Assembly (NCBI GenBank): GCA_017616895.1 | Contig: JAFZXE010000019.1 | Span: 145,084 to 209,083, forward strand | Direction: 5' to 3' | Origin: Bacteroidales bacterium | GTDB lineage: Bacteria; Bacteroidota; Bacteroidia; Bacteroidales; P3 | Length of the DNA stretch: 64,000 bases | Part shown: in pieces, positions 15,095 to 24,900 of the stretch | How the letters are laid out: every line of letters starts with the position of its first letter | Numbering within the stretch: the first letter of the stretch is position 1 | Notes under the pieces: generated by a model | Database searches by the model: none | Seen by the model: only the letters and a program-made list of their open reading frames with translations | What the model was told of the DNA's origin: nothing | Made by a program: the position numbers and the translations under genes

Positions 15095-17230
15095 ATGACG
15101 AACTATGCCGATATTATCGCTCTGAAACTGAACCTGTCTGTGCAACAGGTGGGACGCACCATCGCGCTGCTTGAAGAGGGTGCCACCATCCCGTTCATCG
15201 CCCGCTACCGCAAGGAGGCGACGGGGTCGCTCGACGAGGTGCAGATTGCAGCCATACGCGACGCTTTGCTTAAACTGAAAGAGATCGACAAACGTCGCGA
15301 GTCGATACTCGAATCCATCGACGGGCAGGGGAAACTGACCGACGAACTGCGGGCGCAAATCGAAAAGGCCGAATCGCTCCAGGAACTCGAAGACCTCTAC
15401 CTCCCCTATAAGCCCAAACGCCGCACGCGTGCGATGATAGCCAAGGAGAAAGGGCTGGAACCGCTGGCTCAGGCTTTGATGAGACAACCCGACACTCCGC
15501 TGGAGAACTTGGCCAAGCCTTACCTCAGCAGCGAACGTGGGGTGGAAAGCGTCGAGGACGCCCTCGCCGGCGCTCGCGACATCATAGCCGAGACGGTGAG
15601 CGAGAACGCGGGCACACGCAACGTGGTGCGCAACATGTTCCGCCGCACAGCGCAGCTCTCGTCGAAAGTGGTGAAGGGCAAAGAGGACGAGGGACACAAG
15701 TTCGAGTCGTGGTTTGACTGGAGCGAAGCCGCGATGCGGGCACCGTCGCACCGCATTCTCGCCATGTTTCGCGGAGAGGACGAGGGTTTCCTCAGAGTTC
15801 ATGTGTTGCCGAGCAACGCCGACGAGGTGTGCGAGTCGATAGAGCGGCATTATGTGAAAAACCGCACGGAGGCTGCCGAGCAGGTGCGGATGGCCGTGAA
15901 GGACGGATACAAGCGGCTGATAGAGCCTTCGATAGAAAACGAATACCGCTCGATGCTCAAAGAACGGGCCGACAAGGAGGCGATAAAGGTGTTTGCCGAG
16001 AACCTGAAACAGCTGCTGCTGGCGCCGCCGCTGGGACAGAAACGCATATTGGCCATCGACCCGGGTTTCCGCACGGGATGCAAGACCGTATGCCTCGACG
16101 CGCAGGGTCAGCTGCTGCACAACGAGACGATATATCCGTTCACCTCGGTACGCGAGGAGCGGGCGGCGATAAACAAACTCGAAGCTCTCGTCGAGGCCTT
16201 CCACATCGAGGCAATCGCGATTGGCAACGGCACAGCCGGACGCGAGACGGAGGAGGTGGTGCAGCGCTGCCTCTTCAAGACGAAGGTGGTGGCTGTGGTG
16301 GTGAGCGAGAACGGCGCGAGCGTATATAGTGCATCGGACGTAGCGCGGCGCGAGTTTCCCGACTACGACGTGACTGTGCGCGGTGCGGTGTCGATAGGAC
16401 GCCGCCTGATGGACCCGCTCTCTGAGCTGGTGAAGATCGACCCCAAGTCCATCGGCGTGGGACAATATCAGCACGATGTGGATCAGAAGATGCTGCAAAG
16501 CAGCTTGGACGACGTGGTGATGAGCTGCGTCAACAGCGTGGGCGTGGAGCTGAACACCGCCTCGCGCGAACTGCTATCATACGTGAGCGGCATAGGTCCG
16601 GCGTTGGCGGACAACATAGTGCGCTACCGCAACCGCGAAGGGGCGTTCTCCTGCCGCGAGGACTTGCTGAAAGTGGAGCGCTTGGGCGCCAAAGCCTTCG
16701 AGCAGAGCGCCGGATTTCTAAGAGTGAGAGAGTCGGCCAACCCGCTCGACCACAGCGCGGTGCATCCCGAACGCTACGCTTTGGTAGAGAGGATGGCGAA
16801 GTCGGTGGGATGCGACGTGCAGACGCTAGTAGATAGCAAAGAGGCTCGCGGCAAGGTTGACATCAACCAGTTCGTGAGCGACGACTGCGGTTTGCCCACC
16901 CTGCAGGACATCATGAAAGAACTCGACAAGCCCGGCCTCGACCCGAGGGCGAAGTTCGAGGTGTTCGAGTTCGACAAGAACGTGTCGAAGATAGAGGACC
17001 TGCGCGAAGGGATGGTGCTGCCGGGCATCGTGACCAACATCACCGCGTTCGGTGCCTTCGTCGATGTGGGCGTGCATCAGGACGGCTTGGTGCACATCAG
17101 CCAGCTGGCCAACCGCAGGGTGAACGACCCGTCGGAGGTGGTACATCTGCACCAGCACGTAAAGGTCAAGGTGCTCGAAGTCGATCTTCGCCGACACAGA
17201 ATATCGCTAACAATGAAGGGGTGCGAGTGA
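15095..17230 (+). CDS. tex: Tex-family RNA-binding transcription accessory protein
   Basis: 711 residues, full length for the family. N-terminal helical region (LNLSVQQVGRTIALLEEGATIPFIARYRKEATGSLDEVQI), then the characteristic YLPYKPKRRTRA, a YqgF/RNase H-like domain (ILAIDPGFRTGCKTVCLD), tandem helix-hairpin-helix motifs (VGVELNTASRELLSYVSGIGPALADNIVRYR) and a C-terminal S1 domain (GMVLPGIVTNITAFGAFVDVGVHQDGLVHISQLA). Tex binds nucleic acid and associates with transcription in the cytosol. A TATCTTTG box lies at 15053-15060. A five-codon mini-frame (15081-15098) overlaps the start as ATGA and might couple or dampen translation. Confidence 0.93.
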   Translation: MTNYADIIALKLNLSVQQVGRTIALLEEGATIPFIARYRKEATGSLDEVQIAAIRDALLKLKEIDKRRESILESIDGQGKLTDELRAQIEKAESLQELEDLYLPYKPKRRTRAMIAKEKGLEPLAQALMRQPDTPLENLAKPYLSSERGVESVEDALAGARDIIAETVSENAGTRNVVRNMFRRTAQLSSKVVKGKEDEGHKFESWFDWSEAAMRAPSHRILAMFRGEDEGFLRVHVLPSNADEVCESIERHYVKNRTEAAEQVRMAVKDGYKRLIEPSIENEYRSMLKERADKEAIKVFAENLKQLLLAPPLGQKRILAIDPGFRTGCKTVCLDAQGQLLHNETIYPFTSVREERAAINKLEALVEAFHIEAIAIGNGTAGRETEEVVQRCLFKTKVVAVVVSENGASVYSASDVARREFPDYDVTVRGAVSIGRRLMDPLSELVKIDPKSIGVGQYQHDVDQKMLQSSLDDVVMSCVNSVGVELNTASRELLSYVSGIGPALADNIVRYRNREGAFSCREDLLKVERLGAKAFEQSAGFLRVRESANPLDHSAVHPERYALVERMAKSVGCDVQTLVDSKEARGKVDINQFVSDDCGLPTLQDIMKELDKPGLDPRAKFEVFEFDKNVSKIEDLREGMVLPGIVTNITAFGAFVDVGVHQDGLVHISQLANRRVNDPSEVVHLHQHVKVKVLEVDLRRHRISLTMKGCE

Positions 17231-17341
17231 GCTTTAAGTTTTAAGCTGTAAGTTTTAAGTGGCTGGCGCAGTCATTTGTCAATTCACAATTCACACGTCA
17301 CAATTCACAATTCACAGGTCACACATCACAGGTCACATTTT
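17231..17341. repeat. Period-7 intergenic repeats
   Basis: Directly after the tex stop: AAGTTTT / AAGCTGT / AAGTTTT units of 7 bases, then a longer run of ATTCACA / ATTCACAC / GTCACA words up to the next start. The same two word families recur at 18127-18160, 30880-30898, 33880-33935 and 37265-37290. Confidence 0.65.
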
Positions 17342-18130
17342 ATGAATATGAAAAGGAACATATTATTTACTATTATTCTTTTGGCAGCGACGATGCTGTT
17401 CTCGTCTTGCCATCATGAGACGGAGTTGGAGAAAATCGTCCGTCATGCGAACAAACGCTGTCCTATCACCATCACCGACGGGATGCGGCTCGACAGCATA
17501 GTGGTGCGTGCCCGGACAGGGGTGCGTGCTCGCACAGAGCAGTTGGAGAGACAGGTGGTGACCTATTACGTTACTTTGTTCGGCATCTACGAGGAGGAGT
17601 GGATGAAAGATGTGGTCGAGGCAAACCTCGAGGGGTTGGACGAGCGGCAGGTGTCGGCGCTTCTGGCTCAAGGACTTAAGGACGACCCGCAGTTTGAACG
17701 CATACTGAAACAAGCCGACTGCGACCTCTCGCTGGTGCTGCAATATGCCGACGGACGGCAGGTGAAGTGCTTCGACATCGACCCCGACGGCGTCGCCGAG
17801 ACAGACGGCGAATCGGCCACGATGGAGTTCATACGCCGCGACGTGCGCAACTCCAACGCGGCCTGCCCGATGGAGATTGCGCAAGGCATCACGATGCAGT
17901 CGGTGACGCTGTCGGACGAGGAGACGGCGGTCACATACGTGTTCCGCATCGGGGGCGAGGACATCACGCCCGAAAGCGTTGACCGCTCGCTGCTCGAAGG
18001 GCTTCAAACCAGCATCGCCGCCGACCTCGAGACCAACCCCGCTATGCGCATATACCGCGACAACGGCGTCACTATCCGTTACCGCTTCGAGAATGTCAAA
18101 GGCGAAGAACTGTATGGGTTTGAATTTTAA
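17342..18130 (+). CDS. Lipoprotein of unknown function with in-frame repeat insertion
   Basis: 262 residues from ATG 17342 (MNMKRNILFTIILLAATMLF, lipobox SSC). An open frame 66 bases longer exists, but its extra codons are only the intergenic ATTCACA repeat. Two homologous halves are visible (CPITITDGMRLDSI and CPMEIAQGITMQSV), so the mature part is an internal duplication. The next gene (18251-18676) is a shorter paralogue (CPVRMSELTRIDSL). At residues about 55-67 the sequence VRARTGVRART is encoded by two units of the window's hairpin repeat and is absent from the paralogue. Function unknown; envelope location inferred. Confidence 0.75.
   Translation: MNMKRNILFTIILLAATMLFSSCHHETELEKIVRHANKRCPITITDGMRLDSIVVRARTGVRARTEQLERQVVTYYVTLFGIYEEEWMKDVVEANLEGLDERQVSALLAQGLKDDPQFERILKQADCDLSLVLQYADGRQVKCFDIDPDGVAETDGESATMEFIRRDVRNSNAACPMEIAQGITMQSVTLSDEETAVTYVFRIGGEDITPESVDRSLLEGLQTSIAADLETNPAMRIYRDNGVTIRYRFENVKGEELYGFEF
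17504..17540 (+). repeat. Two hairpin-repeat units inside a coding sequence
   Basis: GTGCG-TGCC-CGGAC-AGGG followed by GTGCG-TGCT-CGCAC-AGAG, about 37 bases, read in frame as VRARTGVRART. The paralogous gene downstream lacks this stretch, which is about 11-12 codons long, matching an in-frame insertion. Confidence 0.7.
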
Positions 18131-18181
18131 GTTTTAAGTTTTAAGCTGTAAGTTTTAAGTGTGTGCCCGCACAGGGCGATT
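18127..18181 (+). repeat. Period-7 repeat plus one hairpin unit after the lipoprotein stop
   Basis: Four AAGTTTT-type units directly after the stop lead into TTTTAAGTG-TGTGCCCGCACAGGGCGATTAG, a single slightly decayed copy of the hairpin element. Confidence 0.6.
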
Positions 18182-18250
18182 AGTGACCGTTTTATATAAA
18201 CATCCCACATATCCACTTATCAACATATCAACATCCAACACTCACACATC

Positions 18251-18676
18251 ATGCAATACAAATATCTATTTCCCTTGTTAGCGTTGTTGCTGTTCGTTTC
18301 TTGTCGGCAGGCGGCCGAACATTCGCTGCGCACCGCCGTCGATCAGTATAACCAGAGCTGCCCCGTGCGGATGAGCGAGCTGACGAGGATAGACAGCCTC
18401 CGTTACGACAAGTCGGCCAACGAAGTGGCGTTCCACTGTACGATGGTGGGCATCACGAGCCGCTCGCTCGACGACGAGCTGATGATGGCGGCGATAAGGG
18501 TTCATGCAGCCGAAGAGAGCCGTATGTCGCTCAACACCTTGAGTTCGAACGACAACGGCAAAGAGACGCTGATGCTTCTGAAACAACTTGACGCCAAACT
18601 CTCGTTCGTCTATCAACTCGAAGACGGCGCTGAGGTGTCACGCCAGACTTTTTCGTCCGAAGATTGGAAGAAATAA
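18251..18676 (+). CDS. Short lipoprotein paralogous to the upstream gene
   Basis: 141 residues: signal peptide MQYKYLFPLLALLLF and lipobox VSC. The mature part AVDQYNQSCPVRMSELTRIDSLRYD...FHCTMVGI aligns with CP...DGMRLDSI of the preceding lipoprotein, and ...LMLLKQLDAKLSFVYQLEDGAEV with its ILKQADCDLSLVLQYADGRQV. It corresponds to one half of the duplicated upstream protein. The pair lies in tandem, 120 bases apart, probably from local duplication. Function unknown. Confidence 0.72.
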   Translation: MQYKYLFPLLALLLFVSCRQAAEHSLRTAVDQYNQSCPVRMSELTRIDSLRYDKSANEVAFHCTMVGITSRSLDDELMMAAIRVHAAEESRMSLNTLSSNDNGKETLMLLKQLDAKLSFVYQLEDGAEVSRQTFSSEDWKK

Positions 18677-19177
18677 CAGCAAAAACTGCCTCATAAAAAG
18701 TACAGTTTTTAGTCAAAACTGTATTATAAATTCGACAATTTTGTGCGTATTTGCTGCCGCGACTCCATTTCCTATGGTATTGCGGAGAGTTTTGTGTATT
18801 GGTTAAATCCTCTTTTTTGGGGAATTATTTGTAAAGTTTGGAAATAATGTCTATCTTTGCAAACGCAAACCGCGAGAGAATGGTTTGCCGTTAGAAAGCG
18901 CATTTCACGCTTTATTCTGATTGTGTGAACTTCGACAACTCACTAAGTAAGGTCAAGGATAAAGTAATGTCATGCTTCTTTGGTGTATATGCATCATGCT
19001 ATACGTCAATTTGTGGAGCAATTCGTTACAACTTTATTTTACCTTACAGGGAGTCGAAGCCCTCACACAAAGAATAGGGTGTGATTGGATTGGCTCCACT
19101 TTCTTTCGCGGAGTGAAAAAGTCGCCGGCCAGCGACAAAACAAAGGTTGCGCCCGACACGTATCAGGGTTATAGAAT
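18677..19177 (+). other. 500-base spacer with promoter and long 5' leader of the PKD lipoprotein gene
   Basis: No gene. A promoter (TTTG 18828-18831, 21 bases, TATCTTTG 18853-18860) implies a leader of about 310 bases before the ATG at 19178. It contains a hairpin AAACC...GGTTT just after the start, and a GTCGCCGGCCAGCGAC stem-loop near 19130. I do not recognise a known riboswitch. Post-transcriptional control is possible. Confidence 0.5.
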
Positions 19178-20041
19178 ATGAAACGAACAGCAATTGTTTT
19201 GTTTGTTGCAGGGCTTGCGGCATTGGCGTTCAGCTCGTGCAAGAAAGACACGTATGTACCCACGCCGCCGACAGCATCGTTCACGGTAGAGGTGTCGGCC
19301 TACAACAGCTACACCGTCTATGTGACCGACAACTCGTCGTATGACGTCACCGACCGCGTTTGGGACTGGGGTGACGGAACGTCGGAAACAGGTTACCAGT
19401 CGAGCCACACCTATTCGAGAGCCGGCACCTACACTATCAGCCTTAAGGTGACGAACTACGACGGATTGAGCGACTATGCCTCCAAGTCGGTGACTATCAC
19501 AGCTCCCGGCGGCGGTGGAGACAATCCTGGCGGTGGTGGCGGAACTACGACCTACACCCAGGTGAAAATCACCAGCCTTACACTTCGTGAATTCCCCGCT
19601 GCACCAAGCAGCGGCGGCTCGTGGGACGTTGCGGGTAAGCCCGACATTTATTTTAAAATAATGGACGGCAACGCTACGACCACTTATTATACGAGCGCGA
19701 CCAAGGAGGATGTGGTGAACTCGGACTGCCCGTTGTACTACACTGGCATAAACTACACTCTGTACAATCTTACAGCCACCTATCGGATTGCATTCTATGA
19801 TGACGACAACATTGATGTTGACGAACTCATGGTTGCATGCAACTGGACGCCATCAACAGAGAACAACAACCACGGTAGCAGTTTTAATTGGGTGAACAGC
19901 AATTACGACATTGATTTTACCCTCTATCTGACGTGGTATTCGTCAAAAGGCGAAGCTCTTTACACCAAGCCCGCTCATTACAAAAACGGCAAATGGCTGA
20001 CGAACGACGCTGAGGTCATGCGAGCACTCAATATAGAGTAA
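19178..20041 (+). CDS. Lipoprotein with PKD domain and glycine-rich linker
   Basis: 287 residues. Signal peptide and lipobox (MKRTAIVLFVAGLAALAF, SSC, then KKD). Residues about 33-107 form a PKD domain (PTASFTVEVSAYNSYTVYVTDNS, VWDWGDGTSETG, HTYSRAGTYTISLKVTNYDG). A glycine-rich linker (PGGGGDNPGGGGG) leads to a beta-rich C-terminal domain with DIYFKIMDGNATTTYYTS and FYDDDNIDVDELMVAC, somewhat like a C2-type fold with acidic loops. Likely an outer-membrane-anchored surface protein involved in adhesion or polymer binding, by analogy with other PKD lipoproteins. It is transcribed alone and ends at a strong terminator. Confidence 0.75.
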   Translation: MKRTAIVLFVAGLAALAFSSCKKDTYVPTPPTASFTVEVSAYNSYTVYVTDNSSYDVTDRVWDWGDGTSETGYQSSHTYSRAGTYTISLKVTNYDGLSDYASKSVTITAPGGGGDNPGGGGGTTTYTQVKITSLTLREFPAAPSSGGSWDVAGKPDIYFKIMDGNATTTYYTSATKEDVVNSDCPLYYTGINYTLYNLTATYRIAFYDDDNIDVDELMVACNWTPSTENNNHGSSFNWVNSNYDIDFTLYLTWYSSKGEALYTKPAHYKNGKWLTNDAEVMRALNIE

Positions 20042-20062
20042 TCTCGTTACAATATCAAACTG

Positions 20063-20097
20063 AAAGCGGCGGATTATTCAATCTGCCGCTTTTTTGC
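20063..20097 (+). terminator. Terminator of the PKD lipoprotein gene
   Basis: Stem AAAGCGGCGGATT / AATCTGCCGCTTT with loop ATTC, followed by a T run. Confidence 0.85.
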
Positions 20098-20191
20098 TTT
20101 GTATTTGGGCGGTGCTTATTATGTGGATGTAATACGGAGTATATTTTGACTTTGCGGTGTGTCGGGCATGACTATTTACTCAAACCTTTAA

Positions 20192-20246
20192 TCAAAGTCA
20201 TGTCAAAGTCATATCAAAGCCACTGCAAAGTCGCTGCAAAGTCGCT
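20192..20246. repeat. 11-bp-phased array, five units
   Basis: tcaaagtcatg, tcaaagtcata, tcaaagccact, gcaaagtcgct, gcaaagtcgct: five uninterrupted 11-base units ending four bases before the porX stop codon. Confidence 0.8.
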
Positions 20247-20250
20247 GGGA

Positions 20251-21795
20251 CTATTTGCGGCGGAGGGTTATGAAGGGGATGAGGATTTCCTCCATTGAGA
20301 GGCCGCCATGCTGGAAGGTGCCTGTGTAGTACTGGACGTATTGGTTGTAGTTGTTGGGGTAGGCGAAGAAGTCGCTTTCGCGGGCGAAGATGTAGGGCGA
20401 GGTGACGTAGAGTTTGGGCATTGCGATGTTGCGCGGCTCGCGCACTTCGAAGACTTCCTTGGGGTTGTAGTCGAGGAGGCGTCCCTGCTTGTAGCGGAGG
20501 TTGACAGATACGGAGGTGTCGCCCTTGACCTTGACGGGATGCTCGACCATCGTGGAGCCGTGATCGGTGGTGATGACGATGTTCACGTCGCGCTCGGAGA
20601 GTTCTTTGAGGAAATCCATGAGGGGCGAATGCTCAAGCCAGGAGAGTGTGAGCGAACGGTAGGATCGCTCGCTGCCGGCGAGTTCGCGGACGATGTCGCT
20701 CTCGGTGCTGGCGTGGGAGAGCATGTCGATGAAGTTGTAGATGACGACATTGAGACGGTTCTGCATCATGTCGGGGATGGATTCGACGAGGCGCTTGCCG
20801 TATTGTGCGTTGAGGACTTTGTGGTAGGTGTGGCGGAGGTTGAGGCCGTTGCGGCGTAGGTTCTCGTCGAGGAGCTGGTCCTCGTACTGATTCTTGTGGC
20901 CTTCCTGGTTTTCGTTGACCCAGTATTGCGGGTATTTCTTCTCAATCTCGGCGGGCATGAGTCCGGCGAACATGGCGTTGCGCGCGAACTGCGTGGTGGT
21001 CGGGAGTATGCTGAAGAAGATGCTGTCGTCGTCAACGCGCAGGTAGTTCTCTATGGCGGGTTGGATGAACTTCCACTGGTCGTAGCGGAAGTTGTCGATG
21101 ACAATCATAAAGGTGGTACGCTCTTCCTTGAGGAGAGGGAATAGGCGCTCGCGCAGCACCATGGGCGAGAGCGTGGGTTTCTCGCCGCGCCCGGCAAGCC
21201 AGTCTTCGTAGTTGCGCTCGTACCAGCGGCAGAACTGATGGTTCGCCTCCGACTTCTGCGAGCGGAAGATATCGTGGATGTTCTCGTCCTGATTGTCGGC
21301 GAGTTCGAGGTCCCAATAGACGAGCTTCTTGTAGAGCTCGACCCACTCCTGCGCATCGAGTCGTCCGCCGAGTTCCATACCTATCTCGCGGAACTGCTGC
21401 TGGTAGGACATCGACGACTTCTCGCTGGTGAGGCGCTTGGCTTCGGTGTGTTTCTTGACGGTGAGGAGTATCTGCTTGGGGTTGACGGGCTTGATGAGGT
21501 AGTCGCTTATCTTGCTGCCGATGGCTTCGTCCATGATGTGCTCCTCCTCGCTTTTGGTTATCATGACGACGGGGATGGATGGGTAGCGGTTCTTGATTTG
21601 GGATAGGGTGTCGAGACCGCTGAGGCCGGGCATGTTTTCGTCGAGGAAGACGATGTCGATGTCCTGAGCGGCGAGTTCGTCGAGGGCTTCGTTGCCGCTG
21701 GTGACGGGCACGACCTTGTAGTCGCGCTCTTCGAGGAAAAGGATATGGGGCTTGAGGAGTTCAATCTCGTCGTCTGCCCAAAGGATGGTGGTCAT
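20251..21795 (-). CDS. porX: PorX, T9SS response regulator with PglZ/alkaline-phosphatase-like domain
   Basis: 514 residues. N-terminal receiver domain: acidic D8/D9, phospho-acceptor D52 in VFLDENMPG, T80 and K102 (DYLIKPVNP). The remainder is the PglZ-like domain of the alkaline phosphatase superfamily, with metal-site motifs MIVIDNFRYDQW, FIDMLSHA and ITTDHGSTMV. This exact architecture defines PorX, the cytoplasmic regulator of the type IX secretion system partnered with PorY and sigma factor SigP in Porphyromonas. Its presence agrees with T9SS-tailed cargo proteins in this window. It is transcribed divergently from mfd across a spacer filled with a period-8 repeat. The sensor kinase is not here. 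Confidence 0.92.
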   Translation of the reverse strand: MTTILWADDEIELLKPHILFLEERDYKVVPVTSGNEALDELAAQDIDIVFLDENMPGLSGLDTLSQIKNRYPSIPVVMITKSEEEHIMDEAIGSKISDYLIKPVNPKQILLTVKKHTEAKRLTSEKSSMSYQQQFREIGMELGGRLDAQEWVELYKKLVYWDLELADNQDENIHDIFRSQKSEANHQFCRWYERNYEDWLAGRGEKPTLSPMVLRERLFPLLKEERTTFMIVIDNFRYDQWKFIQPAIENYLRVDDDSIFFSILPTTTQFARNAMFAGLMPAEIEKKYPQYWVNENQEGHKNQYEDQLLDENLRRNGLNLRHTYHKVLNAQYGKRLVESIPDMMQNRLNVVIYNFIDMLSHASTESDIVRELAGSERSYRSLTLSWLEHSPLMDFLKELSERDVNIVITTDHGSTMVEHPVKVKGDTSVSVNLRYKQGRLLDYNPKEVFEVREPRNIAMPKLYVTSPYIFARESDFFAYPNNYNQYVQYYTGTFQHGGLSMEEILIPFITLRRK

Positions 21796-21872
21796 TGTGT
21801 GATTGCGTTATTGTGTTAATGCGTTATTGCGTTAGTGTTTGGTTGCATTAATGCGTTAGTGTTTGGTTTCGC
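21796..21872. repeat. Period-8 repeat between porX and mfd
   Basis: Eight-base units such as tattgcgt, taatgcgt, tagtgttt, ggttgcat follow each other with no length change for about nine repeats. The same GCGTTATT family is found near 30730, 46135, 46610 and 63200-63380. Confidence 0.7.
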
Positions 21873-21950
21873 AAGTGGGTCAGTTTTAATAAAAACGAGG
21901 ATTGAGGCGGTCTTATTGTGGAATTATTAGTAGTTTTGCAATTTGTAACA

Positions 21951-24900
21951 ATGGATTTATTAGATTTATATAGCGGGTCGGCTGTTGTCAGCCAGTTGAA
22001 GGAGGCGTTGAACGAGAGACAGGCACGAGTGCACTTGTCGGGTGCTGCGGGATCGGCCACGTCGGTACTTGCGGCACTGATACACGGCGACAACCCATAC
22101 CGCACCCATCTGCATATAGCGTCAAGCAAAGAGGAGGCTTACTATCTGCTGAACGACATAGAGACGCTGCTTGGCGACACCGAGGCGGATATTGACCACA
22201 AGCGTGTGATGCTTTTCCCCACCACATATCGCCGTCCTTATCAGATTGAGGAGGTAGATAACGCCAACGTGCTGCAGCGCTCCGAGGTGATAAAACAGCT
22301 CAACGCAGGACGCAACCTGGTGGTGGTCACCTATCCCGAAGCGCTGTCGGAAAAGGTCGTCTCGTCAAAAACACTGACCAGCAACACCATGCAGGTGATG
22401 CAGGGCGCCGCGCTGTCGATGGACTTTATGATAGATGTGCTGCGGGAATACGAATTCGAGAGGGTTGACTTTGTGGTTGAACCAGGACAGTATGCTGTGC
22501 GAGGCGGAATAATCGACGTGTTCTCGTATGACAACGAGACGCCTTACCGAATAGAGTTCTTCGACGATTCTGTGGATTCGCTCCGTGCGTTCGACCCCGT
22601 AACCCAGCTGTCGGTGAAGCGCTATGAGAAGATATCGATAGTGCCAAACCTGAGTCGTGGAAGGTCGGCTGAAAGCACAAAACAGGTGGTTGAAGAAAAG
22701 GTGTCGCTTCTGCACTATCTGGGGCAGGACGACGTGGTGTGGACGCAAGGACTGCTTTACACGATAGAGACCGTTGACAAAGCATATATACACGCAGGCG
22801 AAGAGTACAAACGGCTTGAAGGCACATCGCCCATAGAACACCTGAAACCCGAAAGCCTCTACACCCCGTCGCAGGAGTTTATACAGGAGCTGTTGCGCTG
22901 CAAGGTGGTGGAGTGCGGAAACAGCGTGTATTTCAGCAAGTCGGTCGAAGTGAAGATGAACTGCGAACCGCAGCCAACCATCAACAAGCAGTTCGACATG
23001 CTGATGCGGATGTTGTCCGACTACGGCGAGCGGTCGTATCATTGCTGCATATCCATAACCGCCGAATCTCAGCAACGCAGGCTTGAGAAGGTGTTCAGCC
23101 AAACTCCCGCGACGGGGACAAGTGGGGACGAAAGCCGTCCTTTGTCGGTAGATTATCTGCCTATTCCTCTGCATCGAGGATTTATCGACCACGACATAAG
23201 GCTGCTCTGCTTCACCGACCACGAGATTTTCGACCGTTACCACAAATACACCGTCCGCGACATGCGGCAACAAAGAGAGACCTTGACCATCAAGGATCTG
23301 ACCGAACTCAAACCTAGCGACTATGTGACGCATATCGACTATGGCGTCGGACGGTTTGCCGGATTGGAGAAGATGGAGGTGAACGGACGGACTCAAGAGG
23401 TCATACGGATAATCTACAAGAACAACGACACACTCTATATCAGCATCCACAGCCTCCACAAGATAAGCCGCTATGTGGGCAAGGAGGGCACCGAGCCGAC
23501 ACTTAACCGGCTGGGGTCGAACAGTTGGCAGGTGCTGAAGCAGAAGACGAAGAAACAGGTCAAAGACATAGCGAAAGACCTAATCGCCCTCTATGCCAAA
23601 CGCAAGGCCTCGGCGGGATTTTCGTTCAGTGCCGACAACTACCTGCAGAACGAGCTGGAGGCGTCGTTTATGTTCGAGGACACCCCCGACCAACTCAAAG
23701 CTACCAACGAGGTGAAGAAGGACATGGAGTCGAGCGCTCCGATGGACCGACTGGTGTGCGGCGACGTGGGATTCGGAAAGACCGAGGTTGCTATAAGGGC
23801 CGCCTTCAAAGCCTGCTGCGACTCGAAGCAGGTGGCGGTTCTGGTGCCCAACACCATACTTGCGTTCCAACACTACAACACCTTCTCCGAACGACTCAAA
23901 GGGTTGCCGGTTAGAGTCGATTATCTCAATCGTTTCCGCACAGCGAAAGAGAAAAAACAGATATACGACGATGTTGCGGCGGGCAAGATAGACATACTTA
24001 TCGGCACCCACGCTATCACCAACAAGAATCTGAAGTTCAAAGACCTGGGACTGCTTATCATAGACGAGGAGCAGAAGTTCGGCGTGAGCATGAAAGAGAA
24101 GCTGCGTCAGGTGAAAGCCAACGTTGACTGCCTCACCCTCACCGCCACACCGATACCTCGCACCCTGCAGTTCTCGCTGATGGGAGCACGCGACCTGAGT
24201 GTCATACAGACACCGCCGCCCAACCGCCAACCCGTCGAGACGGAGCTGTGTCCCTTCTCGGAAGAGGTGATACGCGACGCTATAATGTTTGAGATGTCGA
24301 GAGGCGGCCAGACCTTCTTCGTGAGCAACAGAGTGGAGAACCTTCCTGAGATGGCGGGGTTGGTGCAGAGACTTGTGCCCGACGCCGTGGTGGCGATGGC
24401 ACACGGACAGATGGAAGGCAAGCAGACGGAAGAAATCCTGATGCGTTTCCTGTCGGGAGAAATCGACGTGCTGGTGGCTACCACCATCGTGGAGAACGGT
24501 CTTGACATACCAAACGCCAACACGATGATAGTCAACAATGCACAGAACTTTGGGTTGAGCGACCTACATCAGATACGAGGACGCGTTGGCCGCTCTAACC
24601 GAAAGGCGTTCTGCTATATGATGGTGCCGTCGTTTACGGTGCTTACACCCGATGCACAGAAGCGACTCAAGGCCATCGAGGAATTCTCTGCCATCGGCAG
24701 CGGGTTCAACCTCGCAATGCGAGACCTCGACATACGCGGAGCTGGCAACATACTGGGAGCCGAACAGTCGGGATTTATCAGCGAGATAGGCTACGACATG
24801 TACCACAAGATACTCAACGAGGCGATACAAGAACTCAAAGAGACAGAGTTCAAGGAGCTGTTCGCCCAAGAGGCAGAGGAAACAGGCGACTATGTGAAGG

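Noticed and set aside
18860-19177. Cobalamin, TPP or other known riboswitch in the PKD lipoprotein leader
   Set aside because: I could not find the conserved boxes of these classes by eye.
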